Part shown: positions 17,522 to 29,171 of the stretch, piece by piece
Layout: each line of letters starts with the position of its first letter
How positions within the stretch are numbered: position 1 is the stretch's first letter
DNA from: Deinococcus indicus
Lineage (GTDB): Bacteria; Deinococcota; Deinococci; Deinococcales; Deinococcaceae
NCBI RefSeq assembly: GCF_002198095.1
Contig: NZ_NHMK01000009.1
Span: forward strand, 186,001-250,000
Reading direction: 5' to 3'
DNA: 64,000 bases
Made by a program: the position numbers and the translations under genes
Notes under the pieces: generated by a model
What the model was told of the DNA's origin: nothing
The model's input: only the letters and a program-made list of their open reading frames with translations
The model's database searches: none

Positions 17522-18829
17522 TCAGGTTGTGGGGTTCCCGTCCGCCCAGTCCCGCACGAACGCCCGCGCCCCGTCCGGCGTGGTCACCTCTCCCAGCGCG
17601 GCCGCCTCGGCCAGGGCGCGGGCCGCCATGCCCACGCGTGGCCCCGGCGGGACGCCCAGCAGCGCCATGATCTCCTGCCCGCCCAGCAGCGGCGGCGGCG
17701 CAGAGGGCTGCTCCTCCAGCGCCGCCAGCACCCGCTCGAAACCCCGCGCGTACGTCCGCCGGGACGCCTCGCTGCTCGCCGGGCCGCGCGCCGCCTCGCG
17801 GTCCGCCAGCATCAGGGACAGCAGGTCCGGCAGCAGCTCCCGCCGCCGATGCACGAAGCGCCGCGCCTCCCGCTCATTCGCCGGGAGCGGCAGCATGTGC
17901 GCCCCCACCAGCGCCGACACCCGCCGCACCTCATCCCCCGGCAGTTTCAGGCGCGTCAGGATCCCGGCACTCAGCTCGGCGCCCACCCGCTCGTGCCCGT
18001 GAAACGACACGCGGCCCGTCACGGGGTCCACGGCGCGCGTGCGGGCCTTGCCCACATCGTGCAGCAGCGCCGCCCAGCGCAGCGTCAGCGGCGCGTCCGG
18101 CCGCCGCGCCAGCAGCTGATGCAGCGCCTCCAGACTGTGCCCGAACACATCCAGGTGATGAAAGCCGCCCTGCGCCACCCCCAGCCCCTCACGCAACTCC
18201 GGCACGGTCAGGACCAGCAGACCCAGCTCCTCCAGGCGCGCCACGCCCCGCGCCGCCCCCTCCGAACCCAGCAGCGCGTGCAACTCATCCCGCACCCGCT
18301 CCCAGGCCGGCATGGGCAGCAGACCCGCACCCAGATCCACGGCCACCTCCCGCACCGCCGCCTCCGTCTCCACCTCCAGCCGGAAGCCCAGCGTGCCCTC
18401 AAAGCGCGCCGCCCGCCACGCCCGCAACGGATCCGCGCGCAGGTTCTCCCGCGACACCATCCGCAGCCGCCGCGAGCGCAGATCCGCGCGGCCACCCGCC
18501 GGGTCCAGCACCCGCCCGTCCGCCCACACGCCCAGCGCATTCACCGTGAAATCCCGCCGCAACAGGTCTGCCGTCACATCAACCGGCAACGGCACCAGAT
18601 CATGCTGCACACCCCCCGGCGCCGACACCCGCCAGTACCCACGTTCCGCGTCCAGCGGGAACGCCGCCCCGCCCGACACCCGCGCCAGCCCCTGCGCCGC
18701 GCCCGCCGGATCCGGCACCGCCCAGTCGAAATCCTTCGCCGGCACGCCCCGCAACCAGTCACGCGCCGCCCCGCCCACCAGCAGCGCCCCAGGCGGAAAC
18801 ACAGGCAATGGCGCGCGACGACCGAACAT
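17522..18829 (-). CDS. tRNA nucleotidyltransferase / poly(A) polymerase family protein with HD domain
   Basis: Class II nucleotidyltransferase of 435 residues that repairs tRNA 3' ends. The head has [13 protein letters not shown], then DFDWAVPD (catalytic Asp pair), [10 protein letters not shown] and [13 protein letters not shown]. An HD domain follows ([34 protein letters not shown]). Deinococcus is known to split CCA addition between a CC-adding and an A-adding enzyme; which this is cannot be told by eye. TAGCAT sits 6 nt before the ATG, so it is leaderless. A tRNA gene with encoded CCA is divergent next door. Confidence 0.88.
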   Translation of the reverse strand: MFGRRAPLPVFPPGALLVGGAARDWLRGVPAKDFDWAVPDPAGAAQGLARVSGGAAFPLDAERGYWRVSAPGGVQHDLVPLPVDVTADLLRRDFTVNALGVWADGRVLDPAGGRADLRSRRLRMVSRENLRADPLRAWRAARFEGTLGFRLEVETEAAVREVAVDLGAGLLPMPAWERVRDELHALLGSEGAARGVARLEELGLLVLTVPELREGLGVAQGGFHHLDVFGHSLEALHQLLARRPDAPLTLRWAALLHDVGKARTRAVDPVTGRVSFHGHERVGAELSAGILTRLKLPGDEVRRVSALVGAHMLPLPANEREARRFVHRRRELLPDLLSLMLADREAARGPASSEASRRTYARGFERVLAALEEQPSAPPPLLGGQEIMALLGVPPGPRVGMAARALAEAAALGEVTTPDGARAFVRDWADGNPTT

Positions 18830-18882
18830 CCCCCCATGCTACCCACCCGCCGCCACCCACGCCTGCGCCATCTGGCCCACAC

Positions 18883-18911
18883 TTGCTAAACCCCCCGCAA
18901 GCTGCTACAGT
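18883..18911 (+). promoter_or_regulatory. Promoter of tRNA-Ala
   Basis: TTGCTA (18883-18888), 17-bp spacer and TACAGT (18906-18911). The predicted start near 18918 is about 6 nt before the mature tRNA. Confidence 0.75.
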
Positions 18912-18923
18912 TCACGGCGCTGA

Positions 18924-18998
<75 letters not shown>

Positions 18999-19002
18999 CA
19001 AG

Positions 19003-19032
19003 AAACCGCGCATTAGGCGCGGTTTTCTTTTT
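19003..19032 (+). terminator. Intrinsic terminator after tRNA-Ala
   Basis: An 8-bp stem AAACCGCG/CGCGGTTT with 7-nt loop is followed by TTCTTTTT, 4 nt after the tRNA CCA end. Confidence 0.9.
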
Positions 19033-19084
19033 GCCGATTTTCGCCCAGCCGGAGCGCGGGACCAACGCGGGGCCAACTGGCCTG

Positions 19085-19257
19085 AGCAATGGTGCGGACG
19101 CTGTTCAAGCGCCAGAGGGGGCAAAGCATGGAACACGTCTTCTGTCATGCCATGCCTGCTCACCCCCTCCCAGCCTCCCCCCTCAAGGGGGAGGGGCAAA
19201 CACGGCGTGTTCATCGCTGGTCTGCCCGGAAGGGATGAACCTGTCCGCACCATTGCT
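19085..19257 (+). repeat. Element B copy 1, with perfect 15-bp terminal inverted repeats
   Basis: AGCAATGGTGCGGAC (19085-19099) is the exact reverse complement of GTCCGCACCATTGCT (19243-19257), bounding a 173-bp non-coding unit. Inside are inverted CCCCTCCC/GGGGGAGGGG runs and a GATGAAC/GTTCATC pair. No ORF of note. A second, partly diverged copy lies at 50775-50898. This block plus element A copy 2 fills the 436-bp gene-free stretch after the tRNA. Confidence 0.8.
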
Positions 19258-19288
19258 GATTGGGAGAGAAACGCCCCTCCGGACTTGA

Positions 19289-19385
19289 AGAACCCGTGTC
19301 TCTCCTGCTCTGCGGGGCAGCTCTCCGAGTCGCATCCGCTCGGACCGGGCGGGCTTTACAGCCCATTCAATCGGAGTCCGTATGA
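19289..19385 (-). repeat. Element A copy 2, truncated
   Basis: In minus orientation it starts TCATACGGACTCCGATTG (19385) and runs through the hairpin and GAGCTGCCCCGCAG to ACGGGTTC (19289), where family similarity stops. The missing right half adjoins element B. Confidence 0.8.
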
Positions 19386-19434
19386 CTGCCGCACCTGCGC
19401 CGTAAATGCGCTACGTTCCTGGGGTGATTCCCTC

Positions 19435-20202
19435 ATGATCAGTGCGATGATGGTGGCCGTGATCGGCGTGGGCTTGCTGGCGGGCGTGCTGGGCGCGATT
19501 CTGGGTCTGGGTGGCGGCGTGGTGGTGGTGCCGGCGTTGGAGTTCGTGTTGCCGCTGTTCGGGCGGGACATCACGATTGCGCAGGCGGTGGCGGTCAGTC
19601 AGATCGGGGTGCTGGCCGTGGGCCTGAGTGGCGCGGCCAGTTACCTGCGGCAGGGGCTGGTGCGCGCCCGGACGGGGTACCTGCTGTCGCCGTACACGAT
19701 CGTGGGTGGGGCGGCCGGGAGTTTCCTGGGGTTGGTCCTTCCGGCGCGGGCGGTGGCGACGGTGTTCGCGCTGCTGCTGCTGTACTCCGCGTACAACCTG
19801 CTGCGCGGCCTGAAACGGGTGGAGGTCGAGCGTCCGCCCAGTCGCCTCGTGCCGCCTGCCATGACGTTCGCGGGGGTTATGAGTGGTCTGCTGGGCATCG
19901 GTGGGGGCACCGTGCAGGTGCCGGTCCTGAACCTGCTGGCGGGCGTGCCGATCCGGCAGGCGATTGCCACGAGTACCTTCATCATGGGCCTGACGGCGGT
20001 GGGGAACGCGCTGGTGTATCAGGCGGGCGGGCTGCTGGACTTGCCGCTGGCGGCCGGGGTGGCGCTGGGTGTGCTGATCGGCGCGCGGGCCGGGGCGACC
20101 CTTCAGAGCCGCATTCCGGCGGCGCAGCTCAAGCTGTTCTTCAGTCTGCTGTTGATCTTCACGGCCGGGCAGCTGCTGTGGAAGTACTGGGGGCAGGCGT
20201 GA
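19435..20202 (+). CDS. Sulfite exporter TauE/SafE family membrane protein
   Basis: Integral membrane anion exporter or permease of 255 residues with about 7-8 hydrophobic segments. Two related halves each open with a glycine signature: [16 protein letters not shown] and [17 protein letters not shown]. Members move sulfite, sulfoacetate or related sulfur compounds. The start is ATG 19435; TACGTT (about 19412) may be the -10. Its stop overlaps the GTG of the next small membrane gene. The upstream in-frame extension would run through element A and the tRNA terminator, so it is rejected. Confidence 0.9.
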   Translation: MISAMMVAVIGVGLLAGVLGAILGLGGGVVVVPALEFVLPLFGRDITIAQAVAVSQIGVLAVGLSGAASYLRQGLVRARTGYLLSPYTIVGGAAGSFLGLVLPARAVATVFALLLLYSAYNLLRGLKRVEVERPPSRLVPPAMTFAGVMSGLLGIGGGTVQVPVLNLLAGVPIRQAIATSTFIMGLTAVGNALVYQAGGLLDLPLAAGVALGVLIGARAGATLQSRIPAAQLKLFFSLLLIFTAGQLLWKYWGQA

Positions 20203-20483
20203 GCGCGCCGCTGCCTCCGCAGAAGCCGGATACCGAGCTGGCCGGGCTGCCCGCGTGGCTGTACCCGCTGGGTTTCTGGGTGGGTGTGGTGCTGCTGGCG
20301 GGTGGGGTGCTGCTGCCTGAGTACGCGTGGGTGGGTGTGGTGTGGATCGCGTCGGTGCCGGTCCTGGCGGCCCTGTGGGTGGCGCTGGCGGGGTGGCGCG
20401 TGGACCGTCGCCTGAGCGTGGCGGCGGTGCTGGCGCTGGCCGGTCTGGCGCTGGTGGTCGTGGTCCGGCAGTTCATCGGGTAG
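20199..20483 (+). CDS. Small membrane protein, DUF1634-like
   Basis: A 94-residue protein with three hydrophobic segments (about 25-45, 50-70, 78-92), starting with GTG at 20199 inside the stop of the TauE gene (GTGA overlap), hence translationally coupled. DUF1634 proteins are commonly encoded right after TauE/SafE exporters, and size and topology fit; the family call rests mostly on this context. It probably acts as an accessory subunit of the exporter. Confidence 0.65.
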   Translation: MSAPLPPQKPDTELAGLPAWLYPLGFWVGVVLLAGGVLLPEYAWVGVVWIASVPVLAALWVALAGWRVDRRLSVAAVLALAGLALVVVVRQFIG

Positions 20484-20522
20484 ACCGGTCAGCTGCCGGG
20501 CGCGGTGTGGTGCAATGAACGG

Positions 20523-21419
20523 GTGAACCGACTGGAACTCCCGGTCCTGGGCGCGGCGCAGGTGGCGGCCCTGCTGCCGGACGCACCCGCCCGAGTGGCG
20601 TGGCTGGGTGCGGGCAGCGATCACCGCGCCTTCGCGCTGGGGGAGGACCGGGTGGTGCGCCTGCCCCGCTGGCCGGGCGGGGGAGAGGCGCTGCGGCAGG
20701 AGGCCCGGTTGCTGGCATGGCTGACCCCCCGGCTGCCCGGCGCGGCGATGCCGGAGGTGGTGCGCCTGGGGGCCGCCTCGCCGCTGGCTCCGGAGGGCTT
20801 CAGTGTGGCGCGGCGCGTGCCGGGTCGGTCGGCGCTGGGGGCCACCCTGCCCGACCCGGCCACTCTGGGGGGTGGGCTGGGGCGCTGGCTGGCGGATCTG
20901 CACGCCCTGAACCCGCAGGGGTCGGGGCTGACCGCGGACCTCGACCCGTCCGGGCGCGACTGGCGGGACGCCGCGCTGGACGATCTGGCGGTGGCGGCAG
21001 GGGCGGGCGTCCTCCCTGGGGCCGACGCCTGGGCGGCCCGCGTGCGCGCCGTGCCCGATCTCCGGAGGGTCGTGCCGGTGACCATCCACGGGGATTTCGC
21101 GGCCGAGCACGTTCACCTGGACGGTTCGGGGCGACTCGCGGGTGTGCTGGACTGGGCGGACGCGGCGCTGGGGGACCCGGCGCGGGATCTGGCGGGCCTG
21201 ATCCACTGGGGGAACGCGGCGCTGCTCGCGGCGGCCCGCGCGGCGTACGGTCCGTCCTGTGGGGCGGTGTGGGAGCGCGCGGCGTGGTACGCGCTGTGCC
21301 GCACGCTGGGCGATCTGGCCTTCGCGGTGGGGGAGGGGTCGCCCGCGTACCTGGGGTCGGGACGACGCGCGCTGGACGGGCTGCGGGAGTGGTGGACAAA
21401 CGCCCCGGCCCCGCCGTAA
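20523..21419 (+). CDS. Aminoglycoside phosphotransferase (APH)-like kinase
   Basis: Protein-kinase-like small-molecule kinase of 298 residues, cytoplasmic. The catalytic loop is VTIHGDFAAEHVHLD (HGDxxxxN-like, with His replacing Asn), and the Mg site is LDWADAALGDPARDLAGL. Substrate is not predictable; many such proteins phosphorylate metabolites, not antibiotics. I start at GTG 20523, with TGCAAT (20511-20516) 6 nt upstream; GTG 20505 is an alternative. It ends 45 bp before fadN, which has its own upstream signals. Confidence 0.82.
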   Translation: MNRLELPVLGAAQVAALLPDAPARVAWLGAGSDHRAFALGEDRVVRLPRWPGGGEALRQEARLLAWLTPRLPGAAMPEVVRLGAASPLAPEGFSVARRVPGRSALGATLPDPATLGGGLGRWLADLHALNPQGSGLTADLDPSGRDWRDAALDDLAVAAGAGVLPGADAWAARVRAVPDLRRVVPVTIHGDFAAEHVHLDGSGRLAGVLDWADAALGDPARDLAGLIHWGNAALLAAARAAYGPSCGAVWERAAWYALCRTLGDLAFAVGEGSPAYLGSGRRALDGLREWWTNAPAPP

Positions 21420-21463
21420 ACTTGAACCGAGTCTAATTTTAAGTGAGCCCCTCAGGAGGTCGC
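21419..21463 (+). promoter_or_regulatory. fadN upstream region with motif shared with fadD
   Basis: AACTTGAACCGAGT (21419-21432) resembles AAGTTGAACTCAGT at 48870-48883 before fadD at 11 of 14 positions. A TCTAAT -10-like element overlaps its end, and an AGGAGG Shine-Dalgarno lies 4 nt before the ATG at 21464. Confidence 0.45.
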
Positions 21464-23809
<2,346 letters not shown>

Positions 23810-23810
23810 C

Positions 23811-23838
23811 GTCGATAGTTGATGGATGAAGGTTGAAA
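23811..23838. repeat. Heptamer array between fadN and the four-helix-bundle gene
   Basis: Four 7-bp units on the plus strand: GTCGATA, GTTGATG, GATGAAG, GTTGAAA. Reverse-complemented they read TTTCAAC, CTTCATC, CATCAAC, TATCGAC, the same order of ends as the array at 7427-7447. Confidence 0.55.
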
Positions 23839-23846
23839 GAGGACAG

Positions 23847-24221
23847 ATGACTCAGGCACGCTTCTTCGGATTCGAAAAACTGGATGTCTACCACCTGTCG
23901 GTGGAGATGGCGGCGAACGTCTACCGCGTGTCAGGGAGCTTTCCTCAGGAAGAACGCTTCGGCCTGACCAATCAGCTGCGCCGCGCGGCGACCTCGGTCA
24001 CCCTCAACATTGCCGAAGGGGCCGGGCGGGACTCCCGCAGGGACTTCGCTCACTTCCTGACGCAGGCCAGAGGTTCCACGTACGAGGTCGCCAGCGGACT
24101 GCAACTCGCCGTGCGACTGGGCTTCGTCCCGCAGGCCGACACCCAGGCCGTTCATGAGCAGGCGCAGACCATCGCCGCCATGCTCAGCGCCCTCGCCCGT
24201 AACCTGAAGGCCGAAGCATGA
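23847..24221 (+). CDS. Four-helix-bundle protein (S23/IVP family)
   Basis: A 124-residue helical protein. [41 protein letters not shown] and [19 protein letters not shown] are the hallmarks of the family first known from rRNA intervening sequences and related to Avd of diversity-generating retroelements. Here it is a free-standing gene, not within rRNA, and no reverse transcriptase is near. Start ATG 23847 follows AGAGGA at 3-4 nt; ATG 23826 lies in the heptamer array and is less likely. It overlaps the next gene by 4 bp. Function unknown, possibly nucleic-acid binding. Confidence 0.82.
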   Translation: MTQARFFGFEKLDVYHLSVEMAANVYRVSGSFPQEERFGLTNQLRRAATSVTLNIAEGAGRDSRRDFAHFLTQARGSTYEVASGLQLAVRLGFVPQADTQAVHEQAQTIAAMLSALARNLKAEA

Positions 24222-25438
24222 AGCGCCAATCAACCATCAACCATCAACCATCAACCGGCGGCCGCCTGACCGACCGACTCCTGAACGTCCGTAAACGCCG
24301 CGCCCTCGGCTGGGCCGCCCTGGCCTACGCCGGGGTGGTGCTGGCGGGTGCGTTCCTGGGGGCGGAGATCACGTTGCGCAGCAAGACGCGCCGCGTGAAG
24401 GGCGTGATCGTGCCGGTGGGTCGGCGGGGGAACAGTGTGTTCCTGCCGGCCAGTGCCGAGACGCTGTCGCGCGGGCCGATCGGGATTGTGCCGCTCCTTC
24501 CGAACAAGGGGCACGCGGTGCTGGGGGAGCGGAAGGTCGTGGGGACGCTGGTGCGCCGCGAGGTGACGGGCGAGCGTGGCGTGCTGCCGAACGGGGCGCT
24601 CGCGTGGGCCAGTACGTTCGTGTACAACGGCACGCCCGCGCAACTGGGCGTGGCGTTCGAGCACACGGCCGTTCACACGCCGCTGGGCGACATGCCCGCG
24701 TGGCACATTCCGCCCAGTGGGGACGCGCCGGGCCGCGCGGATACGCTGGTGATCGTCATTCACGGTCACGGCGGTCAGCGCGCCCAGGCGTTGCGGATGC
24801 TTCCGGCCCTTCAGCGCACCGGGACGGGCAGCCTGTTCGTCACGTTCCGTAACGCGCACGGCGCTCCGGCCTCCCCGCAGGGGTACCTGACGCTGGGCGA
24901 CCAGGAGGCCGAGGACGTCATCAGTGCGCTGCACTGGGCGCAGGACGCCGGGTACAAGCGCGCCGTGCTGTACGGATTCTCGATGGGTGGCAACATCGCC
25001 CTGAGCGTCCTGCGGCGCAGGCACCGTCCGTACCCGCTGCCGATCCTGGGCGTCATGCTGGACTGCCCCGCGCTGGACTGGCGGGACACCATCCGCTCGC
25101 AGGGCGTCCGCGTGGGCATCCCGGCGTTCATGGCGCGGCACGTCGCACGTTTCGTCGAACGGATCGTCACGCGCCGCAGCGGTCAGGACTTCGACACCGT
25201 CGACCAGATCGCCGCTGCGCCCACCTTCGACCTGCCCATGATCCTGTGGCACGGCACCCGCGACCGCACCATCCCCGTCGGGCAGGCCGACCGTCTGGCC
25301 GCCGCCCGCCCCGACCTCATCGAATACCACCGCGTGGAAGGCGGCAAGCACATCCGCGTGTGGAACATCGACCCCGAGCAGTACGACGCTCAACTGGAAA
25401 CCTTCATCGCCCGCGTGGTGCCGGAGGTAGAAGGGTGA
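24218..25438 (+). CDS. Membrane-anchored alpha/beta hydrolase
   Basis: Serine hydrolase of 406 residues with an N-terminal membrane segment (about 30-48: WAALAYAGVVLAGAFLGAE). The fold follows with VIVIHGHGG (oxyanion region), nucleophile elbow GFSMGGN, acid in LWHGTRDRTIP and His in EGGKHIRVW. It resembles bacterial extended-fold hydrolases with an outer-facing catalytic domain; substrate unknown. The start ATGA overlaps the previous stop. The first codons (QSTINHQPST) are encoded by a heptamer array at 24228-24255, so the natural N-terminus may be further in. Confidence 0.85.
   Translation: MKRQSTINHQPSTGGRLTDRLLNVRKRRALGWAALAYAGVVLAGAFLGAEITLRSKTRRVKGVIVPVGRRGNSVFLPASAETLSRGPIGIVPLLPNKGHAVLGERKVVGTLVRREVTGERGVLPNGALAWASTFVYNGTPAQLGVAFEHTAVHTPLGDMPAWHIPPSGDAPGRADTLVIVIHGHGGQRAQALRMLPALQRTGTGSLFVTFRNAHGAPASPQGYLTLGDQEAEDVISALHWAQDAGYKRAVLYGFSMGGNIALSVLRRRHRPYPLPILGVMLDCPALDWRDTIRSQGVRVGIPAFMARHVARFVERIVTRRSGQDFDTVDQIAAAPTFDLPMILWHGTRDRTIPVGQADRLAAARPDLIEYHRVEGGKHIRVWNIDPEQYDAQLETFIARVVPEVEG
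24228..24255 (+). repeat. CATCAAC heptamer array inside the hydrolase 5' end
   Basis: AATCAAC followed by three CATCAAC units. Because seven is not a multiple of three, adding or losing units would shift the reading frame of the annotated start. Confidence 0.65.
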
Positions 25439-25989
25439 GTGGAGTTGACCCCAATCAACTGATGTATGAAGGACTCGATACCTTCCTGTCAGGGTTTGCC
25501 CGCAGTCCGCTGGGACAGCCGTTGGCGTTGCAGAACGCCGGACTGTCAAGGGGCCTGTGCAGCACTGGGTTCCGCCCGTGGGACGGTGAAGGTGACTTCT
25601 ACGGCGGTTCGCAGGTCGAACTGTGCCGTGAAGACGGGGCAAAGTTCATGTGGAAATTGGGTGTTTTCTACGAACAGGGATCGAACGATGGAGAGCCATG
25701 GCAGCATGGTTGCGCCTATGCTTACGTCGCTATCAACCTCAACCAAGACGAGGGACGGATCGCCGTTTACACCATTGGAGATGTGCAGTTGCCTGCCACG
25801 CCTCTGAAACTCGCAGATCTTCCTGAGTTTTCTCGCGCTATTGCAGGTCTGGCCGAGAACTGCCTCGAGGATCTGGAATATGTATATGAAGCCAAGTTAT
25901 TTGATCGTCTTCTGATGCTTGGCCGGCAAAGAAGTATGGGGCATGACCAGTGGGAAACAAATCCCCTAAGGAGTGAATACTATGCGTGA
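25435..25989 (+). CDS. Low-GC hypothetical protein inside the fad gene cluster
   Basis: Not recognised. 184 residues from GTG 25435, which overlaps the hydrolase stop (GTGA). It has no signal peptide or membrane segment; FDIV-type repeats are absent; the C-terminus is acidic and aromatic ([19 protein letters not shown]). Base composition differs sharply from neighbours: 24 of 60 bases are G or C in 25861-25920. This suggests recent acquisition. Size, composition and acidic aromatic character resemble stand-alone immunity proteins, but that is a guess. It overlaps the thiolase start by 8 bp, so the acquired gene is fused into the transcription unit. Confidence 0.7.
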   Translation: MSGVDPNQLMYEGLDTFLSGFARSPLGQPLALQNAGLSRGLCSTGFRPWDGEGDFYGGSQVELCREDGAKFMWKLGVFYEQGSNDGEPWQHGCAYAYVAINLNQDEGRIAVYTIGDVQLPATPLKLADLPEFSRAIAGLAENCLEDLEYVYEAKLFDRLLMLGRQRSMGHDQWETNPLRSEYYA

Positions 25990-27175
25990 CGCTGTTATTG
26001 TTTCTGCTGTTCGGACGCCCGTTGGGCGTGGTATCAAGGGCACCCTGGCGAACACCCGCCCCGACGATCTGGCGGCGCTGGTGCTGAACGAGGCCGTCAA
26101 ACGCGCCGGGATCGACGCGGCGCTCGTCGAGGACGTGTACTTCGGGTGCGCGATTCCCGAGGCCGAGCAGGGCCTGAACGTGGCCCGTCTGGCCGCGCTG
26201 CGTGCCGGGATGCCGGACAGCGTGGGGGGCGTGACCATCAACCGTTTCTGCTCCAGCGGCCTTCAGACGATTGCGATGGCGGCGGCCGCCATTCAGACCG
26301 GTCAGGCGGATGTGATGCTGGCGGGCGGCGTGGAGAGCATGAGCATGCTGCCCATGAGCGGCCACAACCCCAGCCCGAACCTGGACCTCGTGGACAATCG
26401 GCCCGGCGCGTACATCGGCATGGGCATGACGGCCGAGAACGTCGCCGCGAAGTACGGCATCAGCCGTGAGGATCAGGATGCGTTCGCGTTCCGCAGCCAC
26501 CAGCGGGCGGCGGCGGCGCAGGATGCCGGGAAGTTCGACGCCGAGATCGTGCCCGTGCCGGTGCGCGTGGACAAACTGAAGGGCACGAAGATGAAGTCCG
26601 AGACCATCAACTTCGATAAGGACGAACTGATCCGCCGGGACGCGAACCTCGCGGACATGGCGAAGGTCCGCCCGGCGTTCAAGGCGACCGGTTCGGTCAG
26701 CGCGGCGAACAGCAGCCCGTTCAGTGACGGCGCGGCCGCCGTGCTGATCATGAGCGCCGACAAGGCGCAGGAACTCGGCCTGAAGCCCCTGGCGAAATTC
26801 CTGGGCTTCGCCGTGGCGGGCGTCGAGCCGGAACTGATGGGCATCGGCCCCGTGAAGGCCGTCCCGAAGGTGCTGGCGCAGACCGGCCTGTCCCTGGCTG
26901 ACATCGACCTGATCGAACTGAACGAGGCGTTCGCCGCGCAGTCCCTGGCCGTCGCGCGGGAACTGGGCCTGAACGAGGACATCATGAACGTGAACGGCGG
27001 CGCCATCGCGCTGGGTCACCCGCTGGGGTGCAGCGGCGCGAAACTCGCCACGACCGCCATCTACGAGCTGGGTCGCCGGGGCGGCGGGAAGGCCCTGATC
27101 ACCATGTGCATCGGCGGCGGCATGGGCGCGGCCGGCGTGCTGGAAGTGTACGGGCAGGAGCAGGCCGCCGACTGA
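25982..27175 (+). CDS. fadA: Acetyl-CoA C-acyltransferase (thiolase, FadA role)
   Basis: Thiolase of 397 residues, last step of the beta-oxidation cycle. Nucleophile Cys90 ([11 protein letters not shown]), His in [15 protein letters not shown] and the second Cys in [11 protein letters not shown] are intact; ELNEAFAAQ is also present. It acts on the product of FadN. The start is ATG 25982 with AAGGAG 8 nt upstream; a GTG at 25973 is less likely. It overlaps the low-GC gene by 8 bp and is followed by a terminator. Confidence 0.93.
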   Translation: MRDAVIVSAVRTPVGRGIKGTLANTRPDDLAALVLNEAVKRAGIDAALVEDVYFGCAIPEAEQGLNVARLAALRAGMPDSVGGVTINRFCSSGLQTIAMAAAAIQTGQADVMLAGGVESMSMLPMSGHNPSPNLDLVDNRPGAYIGMGMTAENVAAKYGISREDQDAFAFRSHQRAAAAQDAGKFDAEIVPVPVRVDKLKGTKMKSETINFDKDELIRRDANLADMAKVRPAFKATGSVSAANSSPFSDGAAAVLIMSADKAQELGLKPLAKFLGFAVAGVEPELMGIGPVKAVPKVLAQTGLSLADIDLIELNEAFAAQSLAVARELGLNEDIMNVNGGAIALGHPLGCSGAKLATTAIYELGRRGGGKALITMCIGGGMGAAGVLEVYGQEQAAD

Positions 27176-27199
27176 CCGGCGCGGTCCACCCGTGATATG

Positions 27200-27226
27200 C
27201 AGGCCGCCCGCAGCAGGGGCGGCCTG
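27200..27226 (+). terminator. Terminator after the fad cluster
   Basis: A 10-bp perfect stem CAGGCCGCCC/GGGCGGCCTG with a 7-nt loop is followed by TTCGCTTG, 24 bp after the thiolase stop. Confidence 0.75.
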
Positions 27227-27264
27227 TTCGCTTGCCGGACTGGGCTGTGCGGTACGCTGGGGGG

Positions 27265-28476
27265 ATGCAGGACGCCGCTTCCACTCCCCGTTCCCGCCTG
27301 AGACTGCGGGTCTCTCCGGCCGCCGAGACGCACATCCGCGCCGGGCACCCCTGGGTGTACGAATCGAGCCTGCGGGATCAGAACCGCGAGGGTGACGCGG
27401 GGGAACTCGCCGTGATCTATGACCGCCGCGACCGCTTCCTGGCGATCGGTCTGTTCGACCCGGACAGTCCGCTGCGCGTGCGGGTGCTGCACCACGGGGC
27501 GCCCGCCACCCTGAACGACGACTGGTGGGCGGCCCGGCTGGACGCGGCCCTGCTGCGCCGCGCGCCGCTGTTCGGTCCGGACACGGACGGGTACCGCGCC
27601 GTGAACGGCGAATCGGACGGCTGGCCCGGACTGGTCGTGGACCGTTACGCGGACACGCTGGTCGTGAAGCTGTACACCGCCGCGTGGTTCCCGCACCTGG
27701 AACGCGTGCTGGACCTGCTGGAATCCCGCTTTCCCGGCAGTGGGGTCGTGCTGCGCCTGAGCCGCAACATTCAGGTGCGCGCCGCCGCCGCCGGCCTGCA
27801 CGACGGGCAGGTGCTGGCCGGCGCGGTCCCGGACGGCCCGGTGGTATTCCACGAGACGGGACTGGCGTTCGAGGCGGACGTGCTGCGCGGCCAGAAGACC
27901 GGCTTCTTCCTGGATCAGCGGGACAATCGCCGCCGGGTGGAACGGTACGCCCGTGACCGCCGCGTGCTGAACGCCTTCTCGTTTAGCGGGGGCTTCAGCC
28001 TGTACGCGGCGCGGGGCGGGGCGGCCGGGGTGGTCAGCCTGGACCTGAGCGCGCACGCCCTGCGCAGCGCGCAGCGTAACTACGCCCTGAACCCGAAACT
28101 CGTTGCGCCGCACGAGACGGTGCAGGCCGACGTGTTCGAGTGGCTGGGCGCCACGGACCGCGAGTTCGATCTGGTGATCCTGGACCCGCCGTCGCTGGCG
28201 CGGCGGGAGGCGGAACGGACGGGCGCCATCCGCGCGTACGGGAAGCTGGCCTCCGACGGCATCCGCCGCCTCGCGCGGGGTGGGATTCTGGTCAGCGCGT
28301 CGTGTTCCGCGCACGTCAGCGCCGAGGAATTCTGGGCGGCAGTGCGCGAGGCGGCCGACCGCAGCGGCCGCCCCTGGAAGGAACTGCACACCAGTCAGCA
28401 CGCTCCGGATCACCACGCCAGTTTCGCGGAGGCGCAGTACCTGAAAGCGATCTTCATTCAGCTGGACGGACGCTGA
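27265..28476 (+). CDS. Class I SAM-dependent rRNA methyltransferase (RlmI-like)
   Basis: RNA cytosine-C5 methyltransferase of 403 residues with N-terminal PUA domain ([21 protein letters not shown]), a central EEHEE-like part ([16 protein letters not shown]) and a C-terminal SAM fold ([48 protein letters not shown]). The latter Cys is the catalytic one. E. coli RlmI acts on C1962 of 23S rRNA; the exact target here is inferred. TACGCT (27253-27258) lies 6 nt before the ATG, leaderless. Element A follows the stop by 7 bp. Confidence 0.9.
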   Translation: MQDAASTPRSRLRLRVSPAAETHIRAGHPWVYESSLRDQNREGDAGELAVIYDRRDRFLAIGLFDPDSPLRVRVLHHGAPATLNDDWWAARLDAALLRRAPLFGPDTDGYRAVNGESDGWPGLVVDRYADTLVVKLYTAAWFPHLERVLDLLESRFPGSGVVLRLSRNIQVRAAAAGLHDGQVLAGAVPDGPVVFHETGLAFEADVLRGQKTGFFLDQRDNRRRVERYARDRRVLNAFSFSGGFSLYAARGGAAGVVSLDLSAHALRSAQRNYALNPKLVAPHETVQADVFEWLGATDREFDLVILDPPSLARREAERTGAIRAYGKLASDGIRRLARGGILVSASCSAHVSAEEFWAAVREAADRSGRPWKELHTSQHAPDHHASFAEAQYLKAIFIQLDGR

Positions 28477-28483
28477 CAGATAA

Positions 28484-28646
28484 TGATACGGACTCCGATT
28501 GAATGGGCTGTAAAGCCCGCCCGGTCCGAGCGGATGCGACTCGTAGAGCTGCCCCGCAGAGTAAGAGAGACACGGGTTCCGGACGTGGAGCCAGCAGGGG
28601 CGGTGAAGTTCCGGATTGTCGGCGAAACAAACGGCAGTCCGTATGA
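28484..28646 (+). repeat. Element A copy 3, full length
   Basis: From TGATACGGACTCCGATTG to GGCAGTCCGTATGA, 163 bp, in the orientation of the upstream methyltransferase gene. TGACAGA occurs on both sides (28474-28480 and 28644-28650); the right one is also part of the terminator that follows. Confidence 0.9.
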
Positions 28647-28690
28647 CAGACGCGCGGCCTTCGCCTGAACGGGGAAGGCCGCGTCTGTCA
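28644..28690 (-). terminator. Terminator of the YeeE/YedE operon
   Basis: TGACAGACGC and GGCCTTC (28644-28662) pair with GAAGGCC and GCGTCTGTCA (28674-28690), 17 bp with a 2-nt bulge. It overlaps the stop codon of the gene ending at 28688. Confidence 0.7.
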
Positions 28691-29167
28691 TGGCGAGCGG
28701 GGTTGCAGCCGGTGTTGCACGGCGCCGTATGCCCAGGTGCCGACCAGCGCGGCTGTCAGGACGATCAGCATGGGCAGCAGGTGGCTGCCCAGCAGCGCGA
28801 AGATCGGGCCTGGGCACATGCCGGCCAGTCCCCAGCCCAGTCCGAAGATCAGGCCGCCCAGCACGTAGCGGCGGGTGGGGCCTTCCTTGGCCGGTACGTG
28901 GATGGTCTCGCCGTTCAGGGCGTGCAGTCCGGAGCGGCGCAGGAGGGTGGTGGTGATCAGGCCGGTCAGGACGGCGCTGCCGATCAGGCCGTACATGTGC
29001 ATGGACTGGAAGCGGAACATCTCTTGAATGCGGTACCAGCTGGCGGCCTCGGATTTGATCAGCAGCACGCCGAACAGCAGTCCGGCGATCAGGAACGGCC
29101 ACTGCCGCAGCAGGTGCGTGCCGGAAGCGGTGGTGGTGGTGGTGGTGGTGGGCGTGGTGCTGATCAT
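28688..29167 (-). CDS. YeeE/YedE-family sulfur-compound transporter, second half
   Basis: Membrane protein of 159 residues with four hydrophobic segments. [15 protein letters not shown] and [16 protein letters not shown] are the conserved thiosulfate-channel motif with its Cys; the N-terminus is a Thr-rich low-complexity stretch ([14 protein letters not shown]) encoded by a GGT run. It pairs with the gene 4 bp upstream, which carries the other half; split two-gene YeeE/YedE systems are common and probably import thiosulfate or a related sulfur species. Confidence 0.9.
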   Translation of the reverse strand: MISTTPTTTTTTTASGTHLLRQWPFLIAGLLFGVLLIKSEAASWYRIQEMFRFQSMHMYGLIGSAVLTGLITTTLLRRSGLHALNGETIHVPAKEGPTRRYVLGGLIFGLGWGLAGMCPGPIFALLGSHLLPMLIVLTAALVGTWAYGAVQHRLQPRSP

Positions 29168-29171
29168 GGGT

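Noticed and set aside
20523..21419. Aminoglycoside resistance gene
   Set aside because: Only the general APH fold is visible; the catalytic-loop Asn position is His, and there is no resistance or mobile context.
23847..24221. rRNA intervening sequence or diversity-generating retroelement
   Set aside because: The four-helix-bundle gene is not inside rRNA, and there is no reverse transcriptase, template repeat or variable repeat near it.
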